A DNA stretch of 64,000 nucleotides from assembly GCF_036885605.1 (NCBI RefSeq), contig NZ_CP142523.1:2294001-2358000 (forward strand), given 5' to 3'. The notes under the pieces were generated by a model. The model did not search any database and was not told the DNA's origin. It worked only from the letters and a program-made list of their open reading frames with translations. Each line of letters begins with the position of its first letter. Positions within the stretch are counted from its first letter, which is position 1. A program made the position numbers and the translations under genes. Source of the stretch: Janthinobacterium sp. TB1-E2. GTDB lineage: Bacteria; Pseudomonadota; Gammaproteobacteria; Burkholderiales; Burkholderiaceae_D. Shown here in pieces: positions 1-8,370 of the stretch.

Positions 1-143
1 CCGTGGGCGTGCTGGCCACGATGGCCGGCAAGCACTACCCGCCGCCGATCGCCCAGCGCGGCATGCGCCGCATCGCGTTTGCCGTGCTGACCCTGATCGG
101 CATTTCGCTGATGGCGGCGGCCGTGCCGCAATTGCTCGGCTAG
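1..143 (+). CDS. C-terminal end of a membrane protein (partial)
   Basis: Only the last 46 codons are present, read in the frame that closes with TAG at 141-143. They encode a short polar stretch (AGKHYPPPIAQRGMRR) followed by a hydrophobic segment (IAFAVLTLIGISLMAAAV) that looks like a final transmembrane helix with a positively charged cytoplasmic flank. The family cannot be identified from this fragment. A TauE-like exporter would be attractive near the taurine genes, but nothing in these residues shows it. Confidence 0.55.
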   Translation, partial: VGVLATMAGKHYPPPIAQRGMRRIAFAVLTLIGISLMAAAVPQLLG

Positions 144-442
144 TTTCCAAACGTGCGGCGCTTGCAAAATAGTCAAACTGCCGTTATATTCCCCGTTCTT
201 TCTCGAACCTCTTCCTTATTGGAGCCAAAAGTGCCTCGCTTCTTCGCCATCACCTGCTAACGCTGACGAAATGCTCTTTGCAGCATCGTTCGGCGCGTTG
301 ACGCCCTCGATTGCTGCGGCACTGCTCTTGCTCTTCCCGCACACGCATCCGAGACCCTGGTCTTGATCGTCCACGCCCGAACACGTCGTCAGCACCCCTG
401 ACCCTGTATGGACACGCCCCGGTGAACGCGGCGTGGGACGCT
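144..442. other. Intergenic region upstream of the RNA-repair pair
   Basis: About 300 bases without a convincing gene. The first part (150-210) is relatively AT-rich and could hold the promoter of the RNA ligase gene. An open frame continues upstream of the ligase start, but its residues (roughly 311-442) do not resemble a ligase N-terminus and the GGGA before the ATG at 443 favours that start. No terminator hairpin with a T-run follows the upstream gene. Confidence 0.4.
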
Positions 443-1330
443 ATGTTTTTACAATCTTTACCCTTATTCAAATACCCGCGCACGCCGCACCTGGAAGGCT
501 CGCGCCTGCAGGATGGCGACGACGGCTCGGACCAGATGCCCGTGAAAAAGCTGGCCGGCCAGTACGTCGTCATCGAGGAAAAAATCGATGGCGCCAACTC
601 CGCCGTGTCGTTCAGCGATGCGGGCGAGGTGCTGCTGCAGTCGCGCGGCCACTACCTGGCGGGCGGCGGCAGCGAACGCCAGTTCAACCTGTTGAAACCG
701 TGGGCGCATGCGCACGAACACGCCTTGTTGGGCTTGCTGGAAGACCAGTATGTGCTGTTTGGCGAATGGTCGTACAGCAAGCATTCCGTGTTTTACGACC
801 GGCTGCCCCATTACTTCAACGAGTTCGACGTGTATTGCCGCCGCAGCCAGATGTTTTTGTCGACGGCGCGCCGCCACGCCATGCTGGCCGGCTCGCCAGT
901 GCTGTCCGTGCCCGTGCTGTATGCGGGGGTGATGCCGGCCACGCCGAAGCAGTTGTGGCAGCTGCTGCACCATTCGCTGGCCAAGTCCAGTCTGTGGCGC
1001 GACGCTTTTGAAACTGCGGTGGCGCGCGAACGCCTGCCGCTGGATCTGTGCTGGAAGCAGACGGACAAGTCCGACCACGCGGAAGGCCTGTACCTGAAGG
1101 TGGAGGATGACGAGCAAGTACTGGCCCGCTACAAGCTGGTGCGCCATGACTTTACGCAAACCATCCTCGACAGCGGTTCGCACCACAGCACGCGGCCCTT
1201 GATCCCGAACCAGCTGGCCGAGGGTGTGGACCTGTACGCGCCGCAGCCGCTCGTCACGTGGGAAAGCCTGGGTTTGCATACTTGCCGTTCGCTCGACGAA
1301 CTGGCAGCTTTCTCAAGGAGTACAAAATAA
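443..1330 (+). CDS. ATP-dependent RNA ligase, Rnl2-like family
   Basis: The 295-residue product is a nucleotidyltransferase-type polynucleotide ligase that would seal 5'-phosphate and 3'-OH RNA ends. Visible motifs are the adenylation motif EEKIDGAN with the AMP-accepting lysine at about residue 47, a motif III-like VLFGEWSYSKHS, motif IV in EGLYLKVED, and a motif V-like ARYKLVR. It lacks the long C-terminal domains of DNA ligases, consistent with a minimal RNA ligase. The ATG at 443 follows GGGA at a usable distance. The stop overlaps the next gene by one base, so ligase and end-healing enzyme are translationally coupled. I infer a two-gene RNA repair unit; the physiological RNA substrate is not known from sequence. 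Confidence 0.85.
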   Translation: MFLQSLPLFKYPRTPHLEGSRLQDGDDGSDQMPVKKLAGQYVVIEEKIDGANSAVSFSDAGEVLLQSRGHYLAGGGSERQFNLLKPWAHAHEHALLGLLEDQYVLFGEWSYSKHSVFYDRLPHYFNEFDVYCRRSQMFLSTARRHAMLAGSPVLSVPVLYAGVMPATPKQLWQLLHHSLAKSSLWRDAFETAVARERLPLDLCWKQTDKSDHAEGLYLKVEDDEQVLARYKLVRHDFTQTILDSGSHHSTRPLIPNQLAEGVDLYAPQPLVTWESLGLHTCRSLDELAAFSRSTK

Positions 1331-2469
1331 TGAACTGGAAAACCCTGCAGCAACTGGTGCCCATGCCTGGCCAGTCGCCCGATTTCAACGCTTGCCTGGC
1401 CGCCTTCCCGCAGCTGGAACTGGCCAAGACGACGCCGCAAAACCCCGTGTACCACGCGGAAGGCGATGTGTGGACGCATACGATGATGGTGGTGGAGTCC
1501 TTGCTGGCCATGCCCGACTACCAGGCTGCCACGCGGGCGGAACAGGAAATCGTGTTTCTCACCGCCTTGCTGCACGACGTGGCCAAGTGCAGCACCACGG
1601 TGATCGACCCGGTGACGGGCGTCATCGGCCAGCCCGGCCACTCGCGCAAGGGCGCCCTCGATGCGCGCATCGCCTTGTGGGATTGCGACGTGCCGTTTGC
1701 CGCGCGCGAGGAGATCTGCCGCCTGATCAATGTGCACCAGGTGCCGTTCTTTGCGCTGGAAACGTCGCGGCGCGGCGTCACGCCCGAGTTCACCGTGCGC
1801 GAACTGTCGTGGCAAGTCGATATCCGCCTGCTGGCCATGCTGGCAGAGGCCGATATCCGCGGGCGTATCTGTCCCGATCCGCAGCGCATTTTGGATGCCA
1901 TCGAGCTGTTCCGCGAGCTGGCGCGCGAGGAGGGCTGCTATGGCCAGCGGCGCGCCTTTGTCGACGATCACACGCGCGTCAAATATTTCCGCGGCGCCGA
2001 GGCGCATCCCGACTATCCGCTGTTCCAGGAAGCGGGCTCGCGCGTGATCGTGATGTCGGGCTTGCCCGCGTCGGGCAAGAACACGTGGGTGGAGAAGCAC
2101 CATCCGCGCCTGCCCGTCGTGTCGTTTGACGATGCGCGCACGGCCCTGGGCTTGAAGCACGGCAAGAACGAGGGGCAGGTGGGCGACTATGCGGAAGAGC
2201 GGGCGCGCGAATTGTTGCGCAAGGGCGAACCGTTCGTGTGGAACGCCACGCACCTGTCGAAACTGATGCGTGAAAAGACGCTCAACCTGCTGTACAAATA
2301 CCACGCGCAGGTGGAGCTCGTGTACCTGGAGCAGCCGCGCAAGGAGTTACTGCGGCGCAATGGCCAGCGCGACACGTCGCTCAGTAACAAGAAGCTGCAA
2401 GCGATGCTGTGGAACTGGGAAATTCCGCTGCCGATGGAGGCGCACACGGTGCGTTACGAAGTGAGCTGA
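1330..2469 (+). CDS. HD-Pnk bifunctional RNA end-healing enzyme
   Basis: The 379-residue protein has two domains. The N-terminal HD phosphohydrolase (about 30-200) shows His50 in DVWTHTMM and the metal-binding pair His82-Asp83 in ALLHDVAK. The C-terminal P-loop kinase (about 240-379) has GLPASGKNTW with Lys250, then VSFDD and late arginines typical of polynucleotide kinases. The architecture matches Runella slithyformis HD-Pnk, a characterised enzyme that removes 2',3'-cyclic phosphates and phosphorylates 5'-OH ends. It would prepare ends for the ligase encoded just upstream. AAGGAG at 1315-1320 precedes the ATG, which overlaps the ligase stop as TAATG. The P-loop reads GKNT rather than GKST. 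Its 3' end lies four bases from the convergent cobT-like gene. Confidence 0.88.
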   Translation: MNWKTLQQLVPMPGQSPDFNACLAAFPQLELAKTTPQNPVYHAEGDVWTHTMMVVESLLAMPDYQAATRAEQEIVFLTALLHDVAKCSTTVIDPVTGVIGQPGHSRKGALDARIALWDCDVPFAAREEICRLINVHQVPFFALETSRRGVTPEFTVRELSWQVDIRLLAMLAEADIRGRICPDPQRILDAIELFRELAREEGCYGQRRAFVDDHTRVKYFRGAEAHPDYPLFQEAGSRVIVMSGLPASGKNTWVEKHHPRLPVVSFDDARTALGLKHGKNEGQVGDYAEERARELLRKGEPFVWNATHLSKLMREKTLNLLYKYHAQVELVYLEQPRKELLRRNGQRDTSLSNKKLQAMLWNWEIPLPMEAHTVRYEVS

Positions 2470-2473
2470 AGGC

Positions 2474-4204
2474 TTAGCGCTTGCGTCCACCGAGCAACTG
2501 CGCGATCTCGCTGAACAGCTCATTGTTCAGCGAGGCGGGCAGGGCGGTGGCCAGGCTGCGGCTGTAGTAGGCGCCCAGGTCCAGGCCCAGTCCCAGCCCG
2601 CAGATTTCCACGGCACCCTGCGCTTCTCGGCGCGCCACCACGTGTTTCAGATGTTGCGCCAGGTAAAACTCGTCGTTGGCCAGGTTCGTGGCTGTGTCCA
2701 TCGGGCAACCATCGGACACGACGAGCAGGATGCGCCGCCGTTCCGGGCGCGCCAGCATGCGCGTGCACGCCCAGTCCACGGCTTCGCCATCGACGCCTTC
2801 GCGGTACAGATCCGCTTTCAGCAGGGCGGCGATGTCGGGCCGCGCGCGGCGCCAGCTGGTATCGCCATCCTTGAAAACCATGTGCACGAGTTCGTTCAAG
2901 CGGCCCGGATTGGCGGGCGAGCGGGCGCGCAGCCAGTCGCGCTTGGCTCGTCCGCCGTTCCACGCGCCCGTCGTAAAGCCCAGCAACTCCGTGGCAACGC
3001 CGGCCTGGTCCAGTGCGCGCAGCAATATGTCGAGCAGCACGGCCACGGATTCCGCATGCGTCTTCATGGAACCGGAGCAATCGACGAGAAAGGTGACGAG
3101 GCAATCAGCTTGCGGCAGGAATTGTTCCTTGCGAAACAGCCTGCGCTCGGATGGCGAGCTGATCAGTTGCGCCAGCCGGCGGCCGTCGATATACCCCTCT
3201 TCCTCGCCAAACGACCAGCCGTCGCGCTCGGGCACGGCCAGCAATTGCGTAAAACGCCGCGCCAGGCGGGCCGTGTTGATGCCCAGGCTGGCGATGCGGG
3301 CATCCATGCGTTCGCGGTATTCGAGCAGCAGGGCGCGGCGCACGAGTTCGCCCGCTTTTTCTTCGCGGTCGTATGCCGTGGAGTAGGCACGGTATCCGCC
3401 ATCGCCATCGCTGAAGGCGCGGCTCTCGCCCAGCGGGGCGGCGTCGGGAAGGTGGTCGTTGTCGCTGTCGAAATCGAGCAGCAGCTTGAAGGCCGCCTGC
3501 GCCTTGGCGTCGCCGGCATCGCCCTCGTCGCCATCGCGCGCCGTTTGCGTGTCTTTCAGCATGGCGTCGACGGCGTGGCTGATGGCCAGCGCATGGCGCG
3601 CAAAGGCGGCTTGGTCGGCGCGGTGGCGGCGCAATCCCGCCAGGTCGCCGCTCAGTGCGGAAGAAACGGACCAGCGTGTCGCTTCAATAAAATCTTCCGT
3701 CTTTTCCAGCACGGGCCTGGCCGTCAGGCGCGACCAGCACATCTGGAATACCGTGTACAGCAGCAAGCCCGAAGCACCCTCGGCCAAGCCGGAATCGTAG
3801 AACGCGTGCGACCAGGCCGTGAAACGGTGGCGCAGGTTGCCGATCACGCCAGCGTGGTGCTCGGGCGCCAGCGTTTCCACCCTTAACTGTTCCAGCAATT
3901 CAAACACGAGCCGCGCCACGGGTTCCGCCGGGCACAGGGACTTGTGCAAGGCCGCATCCGTGTGCAGCAGACGCAGGGCCACGCTGTCGGCAGCGCCGCG
4001 CAGCGACGGCAAATCCTGCAGCGCCGCATCGGGCTGCAGATGGGCCGCATGGATGGGCAGCGGACGGTGGCCGTCGTGCAGCCGCTGGCCCCGGTAGCGT
4101 ATCGAGGGAGAAGCGCTGAGGGCGCGGATGGCGCCCGCGCACAGTTCATCCGTTTCCTGCTGCTCGCGCGTGTAGGCGGCGGGCGCCGTCGCTTCCGTAC
4201 TCAT
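2474..4204 (-). CDS. cobT: CobT-like cobaltochelatase subunit with VWA domain
   Basis: The 576-residue protein resembles CobT, the metal-coordinating partner of CobS in the aerobic cobaltochelatase. The C-terminal von Willebrand factor A domain carries the MIDAS sequence DCSGS at about 375-379, the LLGFTTGAW segment and a late SDGCPMD, in the same order as CobT. A middle stretch rich in Asp and Glu (about 215-280) corresponds to CobT's acidic linker. Its ATG overlaps the cobS stop by four bases, so the two are coupled. No cobN or other corrin gene lies in the window, so the chelatase role is uncertain here and a general AAA+/VWA remodelling role is possible. Confidence 0.85.
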   Translation of the reverse strand: MSTEATAPAAYTREQQETDELCAGAIRALSASPSIRYRGQRLHDGHRPLPIHAAHLQPDAALQDLPSLRGAADSVALRLLHTDAALHKSLCPAEPVARLVFELLEQLRVETLAPEHHAGVIGNLRHRFTAWSHAFYDSGLAEGASGLLLYTVFQMCWSRLTARPVLEKTEDFIEATRWSVSSALSGDLAGLRRHRADQAAFARHALAISHAVDAMLKDTQTARDGDEGDAGDAKAQAAFKLLLDFDSDNDHLPDAAPLGESRAFSDGDGGYRAYSTAYDREEKAGELVRRALLLEYRERMDARIASLGINTARLARRFTQLLAVPERDGWSFGEEEGYIDGRRLAQLISSPSERRLFRKEQFLPQADCLVTFLVDCSGSMKTHAESVAVLLDILLRALDQAGVATELLGFTTGAWNGGRAKRDWLRARSPANPGRLNELVHMVFKDGDTSWRRARPDIAALLKADLYREGVDGEAVDWACTRMLARPERRRILLVVSDGCPMDTATNLANDEFYLAQHLKHVVARREAQGAVEICGLGLGLDLGAYYSRSLATALPASLNNELFSEIAQLLGGRKR

Positions 4205-5175
4205 GCCTGGCTCGCCAGCAATTCCTCATTGAAACAGCGCTGGTAATACTCGGCCACCATGGGCCGCTCGGCCTCGTCGCATTTGTTGAGGAAGGACAGG
4301 CGGAAGGCCAGCGCCGGGTCGCGGAAGATCTGGCAGTTTTCCGCCCAGGTAATGACGGTCCTTGGCGACATCAGACAAGCCAGGTCGCCCGCCGCATAAC
4401 CGTGGCGCGTGAGGCTGGCCACGGCCACCATGGCGGCGGCCAGCTGGCGGCCTGCCTCGTCGTTCATGGCGGGGACACGCGCCAGGACGATCTGCGTTTC
4501 TTCCTCCTGCGGCAAGTAGTTCAAGGTGGCAACGATGTTCCAGCGGTCGATCTGCGCGTGATTGAGCACTTGCGTGCCGTGGTACATGCCGTTCAAGTTG
4601 CCAAGGCCCACCGTGTTCGAGGTGGCGAACAGGCGGAAGTGGGGATGGGGCGTGATGACCCGGTTCTGGTCGAGCAGGGTGAACTTGCCGTCGCGCTCGA
4701 GGATGCGCTGGATGACGAACATCACGTCGGGGCGGCCCGCATCGTATTCATCGAAGATCAGGGCCACGGGCCGTTGCAGGGACCAGGGCACGATGCCTTC
4801 CTGGAATTCCGTCACTTGCTGCTGTTCGCGCAGCACGATGGCGTCCTTGCCGACCAGGTCCAGGCGGCTGATGTGGCCGTCGAGGTTGACCCGCACGCAA
4901 GGCCAGTTCAGGCGCGCCGCCACCTGCTCGATATGCGTGGACTTGCCCGTGCCGTGCAAGCCCTGCACCATCACGCGGCGGTTGTGGGTGAAGCCGGCCA
5001 AAATCGCCAGGGTGACATCCTTGTTGAAGCGGTAGGCGGGATCGATGTCGGGCACGTGCGGGTCGCGTTCCGTGAAGACGGGCACGAGCAGGTCGCTGTC
5101 GATATCGAACAGGCTGCGCACGGACTGCAAGGTTTGCGCCGCTGCGGCGGGGGGATGTTGGCGTGAATCTGGCAC
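4201..5175 (-). CDS. cobS: CobS-like AAA+ ATPase (MoxR class)
   Basis: The 324-residue ATPase has Walker A GLHGTGKSTH with Lys78, Walker B LIFDEYDAG with Asp142-Glu143, and the long CobS signature around NWPCVRVNLDGHISRLDLVG. CobS rings drive cobalt insertion together with CobT and CobN. I chose the GTG at 5175 because AGGAG lies seven bases upstream and the CobS-like sequence begins soon after. An ATG at 5253 in the same frame would run into the IclR gene end and has no better ribosome site. The gene is first in a cobS-cobT operon. The absence of cobN nearby is the notable feature. Confidence 0.88.
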   Translation of the reverse strand: MPDSRQHPPAAAAQTLQSVRSLFDIDSDLLVPVFTERDPHVPDIDPAYRFNKDVTLAILAGFTHNRRVMVQGLHGTGKSTHIEQVAARLNWPCVRVNLDGHISRLDLVGKDAIVLREQQQVTEFQEGIVPWSLQRPVALIFDEYDAGRPDVMFVIQRILERDGKFTLLDQNRVITPHPHFRLFATSNTVGLGNLNGMYHGTQVLNHAQIDRWNIVATLNYLPQEEETQIVLARVPAMNDEAGRQLAAAMVAVASLTRHGYAAGDLACLMSPRTVITWAENCQIFRDPALAFRLSFLNKCDEAERPMVAEYYQRCFNEELLASQA

Positions 5176-5215
5176 CTTGTTCTCCTGTGAAACCGCAGCA
5201 TGGGCGCTACGGCGG

Positions 5216-6070
5216 TTATGTGTGAGCTGCGGAGTTACTTGATTGCAATGCATCGTCGTCCCCGCCCGTCGTCGGCATGGTTTCCGATTCGATGGCGGCC
5301 AGGGCTTGCGCGGCGCGCTGCAGTGCTGGCAAGAAATGTAAAGCCTTGTCGTGCGTCAAACGGATGATGGGCGCCTGGATCGCCACGGCCAGGTTCGAGC
5401 GGCCGTTCGGGTTCGGCACCAGCACGGCCACGCACAGCAGGCCGGGCAGGAATTCCTCGTCGTCCAGCGCATAGCCGTTACGGCGCACCAGTTCCAGTTC
5501 GCGCTCGAGCTTGACGGGGTCCGTTTCCGTCTTGTCCGTAAAGCGCGTCAATTCCATGTGGCCCAGCAGGCGGCGCCGTTGCACTGGGGTCATTTGCGCC
5601 AGGAACAGCTTGCCGCTCGACGAACAGTGGGCCGGCACGCGCGAACCGGGATGCAGGTAGAAGCGCAGCGGGGCCGCCGTTTCCACGCGGTCCAGGTACA
5701 CCACTTCGCTGCCGCTGAAGGCCGTCAGGTTGCAGCTTTCGCCCACTTCCTCGACCAGCTGGCGCAAGACCATGCGGCGGGCGCCATGGAACGTGTTGTT
5801 AATCAAGAGGTTCGACGCCAGGCGGCGCAGGCGCACGCCCGTGCTGTAGTGGCGGCCATCGCTTTCGCGCTGCAGCACGCCCACGCTTTCCAGCTGTTGC
5901 AGCATGCGGTGCAGAGTGGGCTTGGGCAAGCCCGTTTCTTCCACCAGCGCTTGCAGCGACAGCAACTGGTCTTTTTCGGCAATCACTTCCAGCAAAGCAA
6001 ACAAACGCATCGTGGGCGTGTCGCCTTCCAGTTTTTCCGGCTCAAGTTTTGGGGATGAAATCATGTCCAT
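5216..6070 (-). CDS. IclR-family transcriptional regulator, probable taurine regulator
   Basis: The 284-residue regulator has an N-terminal winged helix (about 20-80; QALVEETGLPKPTLHRMLQQ is the recognition region) and a C-terminal IclR effector domain (about 95-265) with the family-typical AHCSSSGKLFLA. It is divergent from xsc with 198 bases between the starts. This is the standard arrangement for a local regulator, so I infer control of the taurine genes. Published taurine regulators (TauR) are usually MocR-type, so an IclR protein here would be a different solution. The ATG at 6070 was chosen over an in-frame ATG at 6064; neither has a strong ribosome site. The same frame stays open far upstream but is antisense to xsc there. 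Confidence 0.88.
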   Translation of the reverse strand: MDMISSPKLEPEKLEGDTPTMRLFALLEVIAEKDQLLSLQALVEETGLPKPTLHRMLQQLESVGVLQRESDGRHYSTGVRLRRLASNLLINNTFHGARRMVLRQLVEEVGESCNLTAFSGSEVVYLDRVETAAPLRFYLHPGSRVPAHCSSSGKLFLAQMTPVQRRRLLGHMELTRFTDKTETDPVKLERELELVRRNGYALDDEEFLPGLLCVAVLVPNPNGRSNLAVAIQAPIIRLTHDKALHFLPALQRAAQALAAIESETMPTTGGDDDALQSSNSAAHT

Positions 6071-6268
6071 GGTGGCCTCGGTTGTCTGTCTGAGTGTTAT
6101 TTCATTTTCGAACTCAAATTGTACCGTTTCCTCGAAATTCTGTTTGACTTTTGATTGCCGAACGCTTAAATTGAATTGTATATCAAATTTCGGAACAAAA
6201 TATACCGATTTTTGATAAATAAGTTGCTCACTACACTGCAGTTCATTACAACAGACCAGGAGACACCC
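6071..6268. promoter_or_regulatory. Divergent promoter region between iclR and xsc
   Basis: This spacer is much more AT-rich than its surroundings, especially 6095-6235. A loosely symmetric block at 6178-6203 starts TATATCAAAT and ends CAAAATATA, a size and composition that fit an IclR-type operator. The xsc ribosome site AGGAGA lies at 6258-6263. Exact -35 and -10 boxes cannot be assigned with confidence. Confidence 0.5.
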
Positions 6269-8083
6269 ATGAATGACATGACCGACCAAAAAGCCGCCGC
6301 AGCCGCGATACCTGTTGGCCCGCAAAAGATGACGCCTTCCGAAGCGTTCGTGGAAACCCTGGCCGCCAATGGCGTGACCGACATGTTCGGCATCATGGGC
6401 TCGGCCTTCATGGACCCGATGGATATCTTTGCTCCCGCCGGCATCCGGCTGATCCCTGTCGTGCACGAGCAGGGTGCCGGCCACATGGCCGATGGCTATG
6501 CCCGCGTCTCGGGCCGCCATGGCGTCGTCATCGGCCAGAATGGCCCCGGCATCAGCAATTGCGTCACCGCCATCGCCGCCGCCTACTGGGCGCATACCCC
6601 GGTCGTCATCATCACGCCGGAGACGGGCACCATGAGCATGGGCCTGGGCGGCTTCCAGGAAGCGAACCAGCTGCCGATGTTCGAGGAATTCACCAAGTAT
6701 CAAGGCCACGTGACGAATCCGGCCCGCATGGCGGAATTCACGGGCCGCTGCTTTGACCGCGCCATGTCGGAAATGGGCCCGACGCAACTGAATATCCCGC
6801 GCGACTATTTCTATGGCGAAATCAAGGCCGAGATTCCAAAACCGAACCGCCTGGACCGTGGCGCCGGCGGCGAACAAAGCCTCAACGATGCGGCCGAACT
6901 GCTGGCGAAAGCCAAGTTCCCCGTGATCATCTCGGGCGGCGGCGTCGTCATGGGCGAGGCCATCGAGGAATGCAAGGCCCTGGCCGAGCGCCTCGGTGCA
7001 CCCGTCGTCAACAGCTATCTGCACAACGATTCCTTCCCCGCCAGCCACCCGCTGTGGTGCGGTCCGCTCGGCTATCAAGGTTCGAAAGCTGCCATGAAAC
7101 TGATCGCCAAGGCCGACGTCGTCGTCGCTTTGGGTTCGCGCCTGGGCCCGTTCGGCACCTTGCCGCAGCACGGCATGGATTACTGGCCAAAGAACGCGAA
7201 GATCATCCAGATCGACGCGGACAACAAGATGCTGGGCCTGGTCAAGAAAATCTCCGTCGGCATCTGCGGCGACGCCAAGGCGGCCGCAAAAGCCATCCTG
7301 GCACGCCTCGATGGCAAGTCCCTCGACTGCGACGCGACGCGCGACGAGCGCTATGCCACCGTGCAGGCGGAAAAATCGGCCTGGGAAGAAGAGCTGACGA
7401 ACTGGACGCATGAAAAAGATGCGTACAGCCTGGACATGATCGAAGAGCAAAAGAAAGAGCCGGGCAATTACCTGCACCCGCGCCAGGTCTTGCGCGAGCT
7501 GGAAAAAGCCATGCCGGAAGACGTGATGGTGTCGACCGACATCGGCAACATCAATTCGGTGGCGAACAGCTATCTGCGCTTTGAAAAGCCGCGCAGCTTC
7601 TTTGCGGCGATGAGCTTTGGCAACTGCGGTTATGCGTTCCCGACCATCATCGGCGCCAAGGTGGCCGCACCGCACCGTCCGGCCGTGTCGTATGCGGGCG
7701 ATGGCGCCTGGGGCATGAGCCTGATGGAAACGATGACCTGCGTGCGCCACAACATTCCCGTCACGGCCGTCGTGTTCCACAACCGCCAGTGGGGCGCGGA
7801 AAAGAAAAACCAGGTCGATTTCTACAACCGCCGCTTCGTTGCCGGTGAACTCGACAACCAGAGCTTCGCGGAAATCGCGCGGGCCATGGGCGCCGAAGGC
7901 ATCACGGTCGACAAGCTGGAAGACGTGGGCCCGGCCTTGAAAAAGGCGATCGACATGCAGATGAATGAAGGCAAGACCACCATCATTGAAATCATGTGCA
8001 CGCGCGAGCTGGGCGACCCGTTCCGCCGCGATGCGCTGAGTAAACCAGTGCGGCATCTGGATAAATATAAAGATTACGTCTGA
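6269..8083 (+). CDS. xsc: Sulfoacetaldehyde acetyltransferase
   Basis: Xsc is a thiamine diphosphate enzyme that converts sulfoacetaldehyde plus phosphate into acetyl phosphate and sulfite, the desulfonation step of taurine degradation. The 604-residue length is typical. Visible features are the TPP-activating glutamate (about Glu67) in VVHEQGAGHMADGYAR and the TPP/Mg motif beginning GDGAWG at about 477 and followed by HNRQWG. The ATG at 6269 has AGGAGA seven bases upstream. It is the first gene of the taurine island and is separated from tauX by a repeat-bearing spacer with its own promoter. Acetyl phosphate would need a phosphotransacetylase, which is not in this window. Confidence 0.96.
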   Translation: MNDMTDQKAAAAAIPVGPQKMTPSEAFVETLAANGVTDMFGIMGSAFMDPMDIFAPAGIRLIPVVHEQGAGHMADGYARVSGRHGVVIGQNGPGISNCVTAIAAAYWAHTPVVIITPETGTMSMGLGGFQEANQLPMFEEFTKYQGHVTNPARMAEFTGRCFDRAMSEMGPTQLNIPRDYFYGEIKAEIPKPNRLDRGAGGEQSLNDAAELLAKAKFPVIISGGGVVMGEAIEECKALAERLGAPVVNSYLHNDSFPASHPLWCGPLGYQGSKAAMKLIAKADVVVALGSRLGPFGTLPQHGMDYWPKNAKIIQIDADNKMLGLVKKISVGICGDAKAAAKAILARLDGKSLDCDATRDERYATVQAEKSAWEEELTNWTHEKDAYSLDMIEEQKKEPGNYLHPRQVLRELEKAMPEDVMVSTDIGNINSVANSYLRFEKPRSFFAAMSFGNCGYAFPTIIGAKVAAPHRPAVSYAGDGAWGMSLMETMTCVRHNIPVTAVVFHNRQWGAEKKNQVDFYNRRFVAGELDNQSFAEIARAMGAEGITVDKLEDVGPALKKAIDMQMNEGKTTIIEIMCTRELGDPFRRDALSKPVRHLDKYKDYV

Positions 8084-8100
8084 TTTGCTGCTGGAGTGTT

Positions 8101-8195
8101 GGATTACGCCCTGGCGGGCTAATCCAACCTACGCACAGCGGATGGCGTGTGTGTAGGTCGGATTAGCCGGGCGCAAGCCCGGCGTAATCCGACAC
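8101..8195. repeat. Inverted pair of GGATTA-type palindromic repeats
   Basis: Two copies of an intergenic repeat face each other: 8101-8134 (GGATTACGCC...GGCTAATCC, then CAACCTACGC) and 8152-8195 (GTAGGTCGGATTA...TAATCCGAC). Each can fold by itself. The second makes a long hairpin of GTCGGATTA with TAATCCGAC around CCGGGC-GCAA-GCCCGG. A third copy lies at 56673-56705. The position after xsc and before the tauX promoter fits a REP/BIME-like element. Confidence 0.75.
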
Positions 8196-8285
8196 AGCGC
8201 TGTGACGAAATTCTCACACATTGTCACGGAAGTATCATAATTTCACTAAAGAATACAAGGCGTCCCGTTTTTTGGATTATTTGAT

Positions 8286-8314
8286 TTGACAAGCCCATGC
8301 TTAAGGCTTAAATT
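8286..8314 (+). promoter_or_regulatory. Candidate sigma70 promoter for tauXY
   Basis: A perfect -35 TTGACA at 8286-8291 is followed 17 bases later by TAAATT at 8309-8314, a four-of-six match to the -10 consensus. It lies 57 bases before the tauX start, in an AT-rich patch. This suggests tauX has its own promoter in addition to any read-through from xsc. Confidence 0.55.
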
Positions 8315-8370
8315 CAATAAAAGACAAAAAACGGAACGTAGCGTATCAAAAACGATTTACGGAGACCACC

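Noticed and set aside
2642..3886. Plus-strand open frame of 414 codons opposite cobT.
   Set aside because: It lies wholly within the CobT coding sequence, has no ribosome site and reads as a shadow of high-GC third positions.
6071..8056. A minus-strand open frame that continues the IclR reading frame back across xsc, giving a 946-codon frame.
   Set aside because: The part over xsc is antisense to a strongly recognised gene and has low-complexity His/Ala/Arg composition. Only the last 284 codons are IclR-like.
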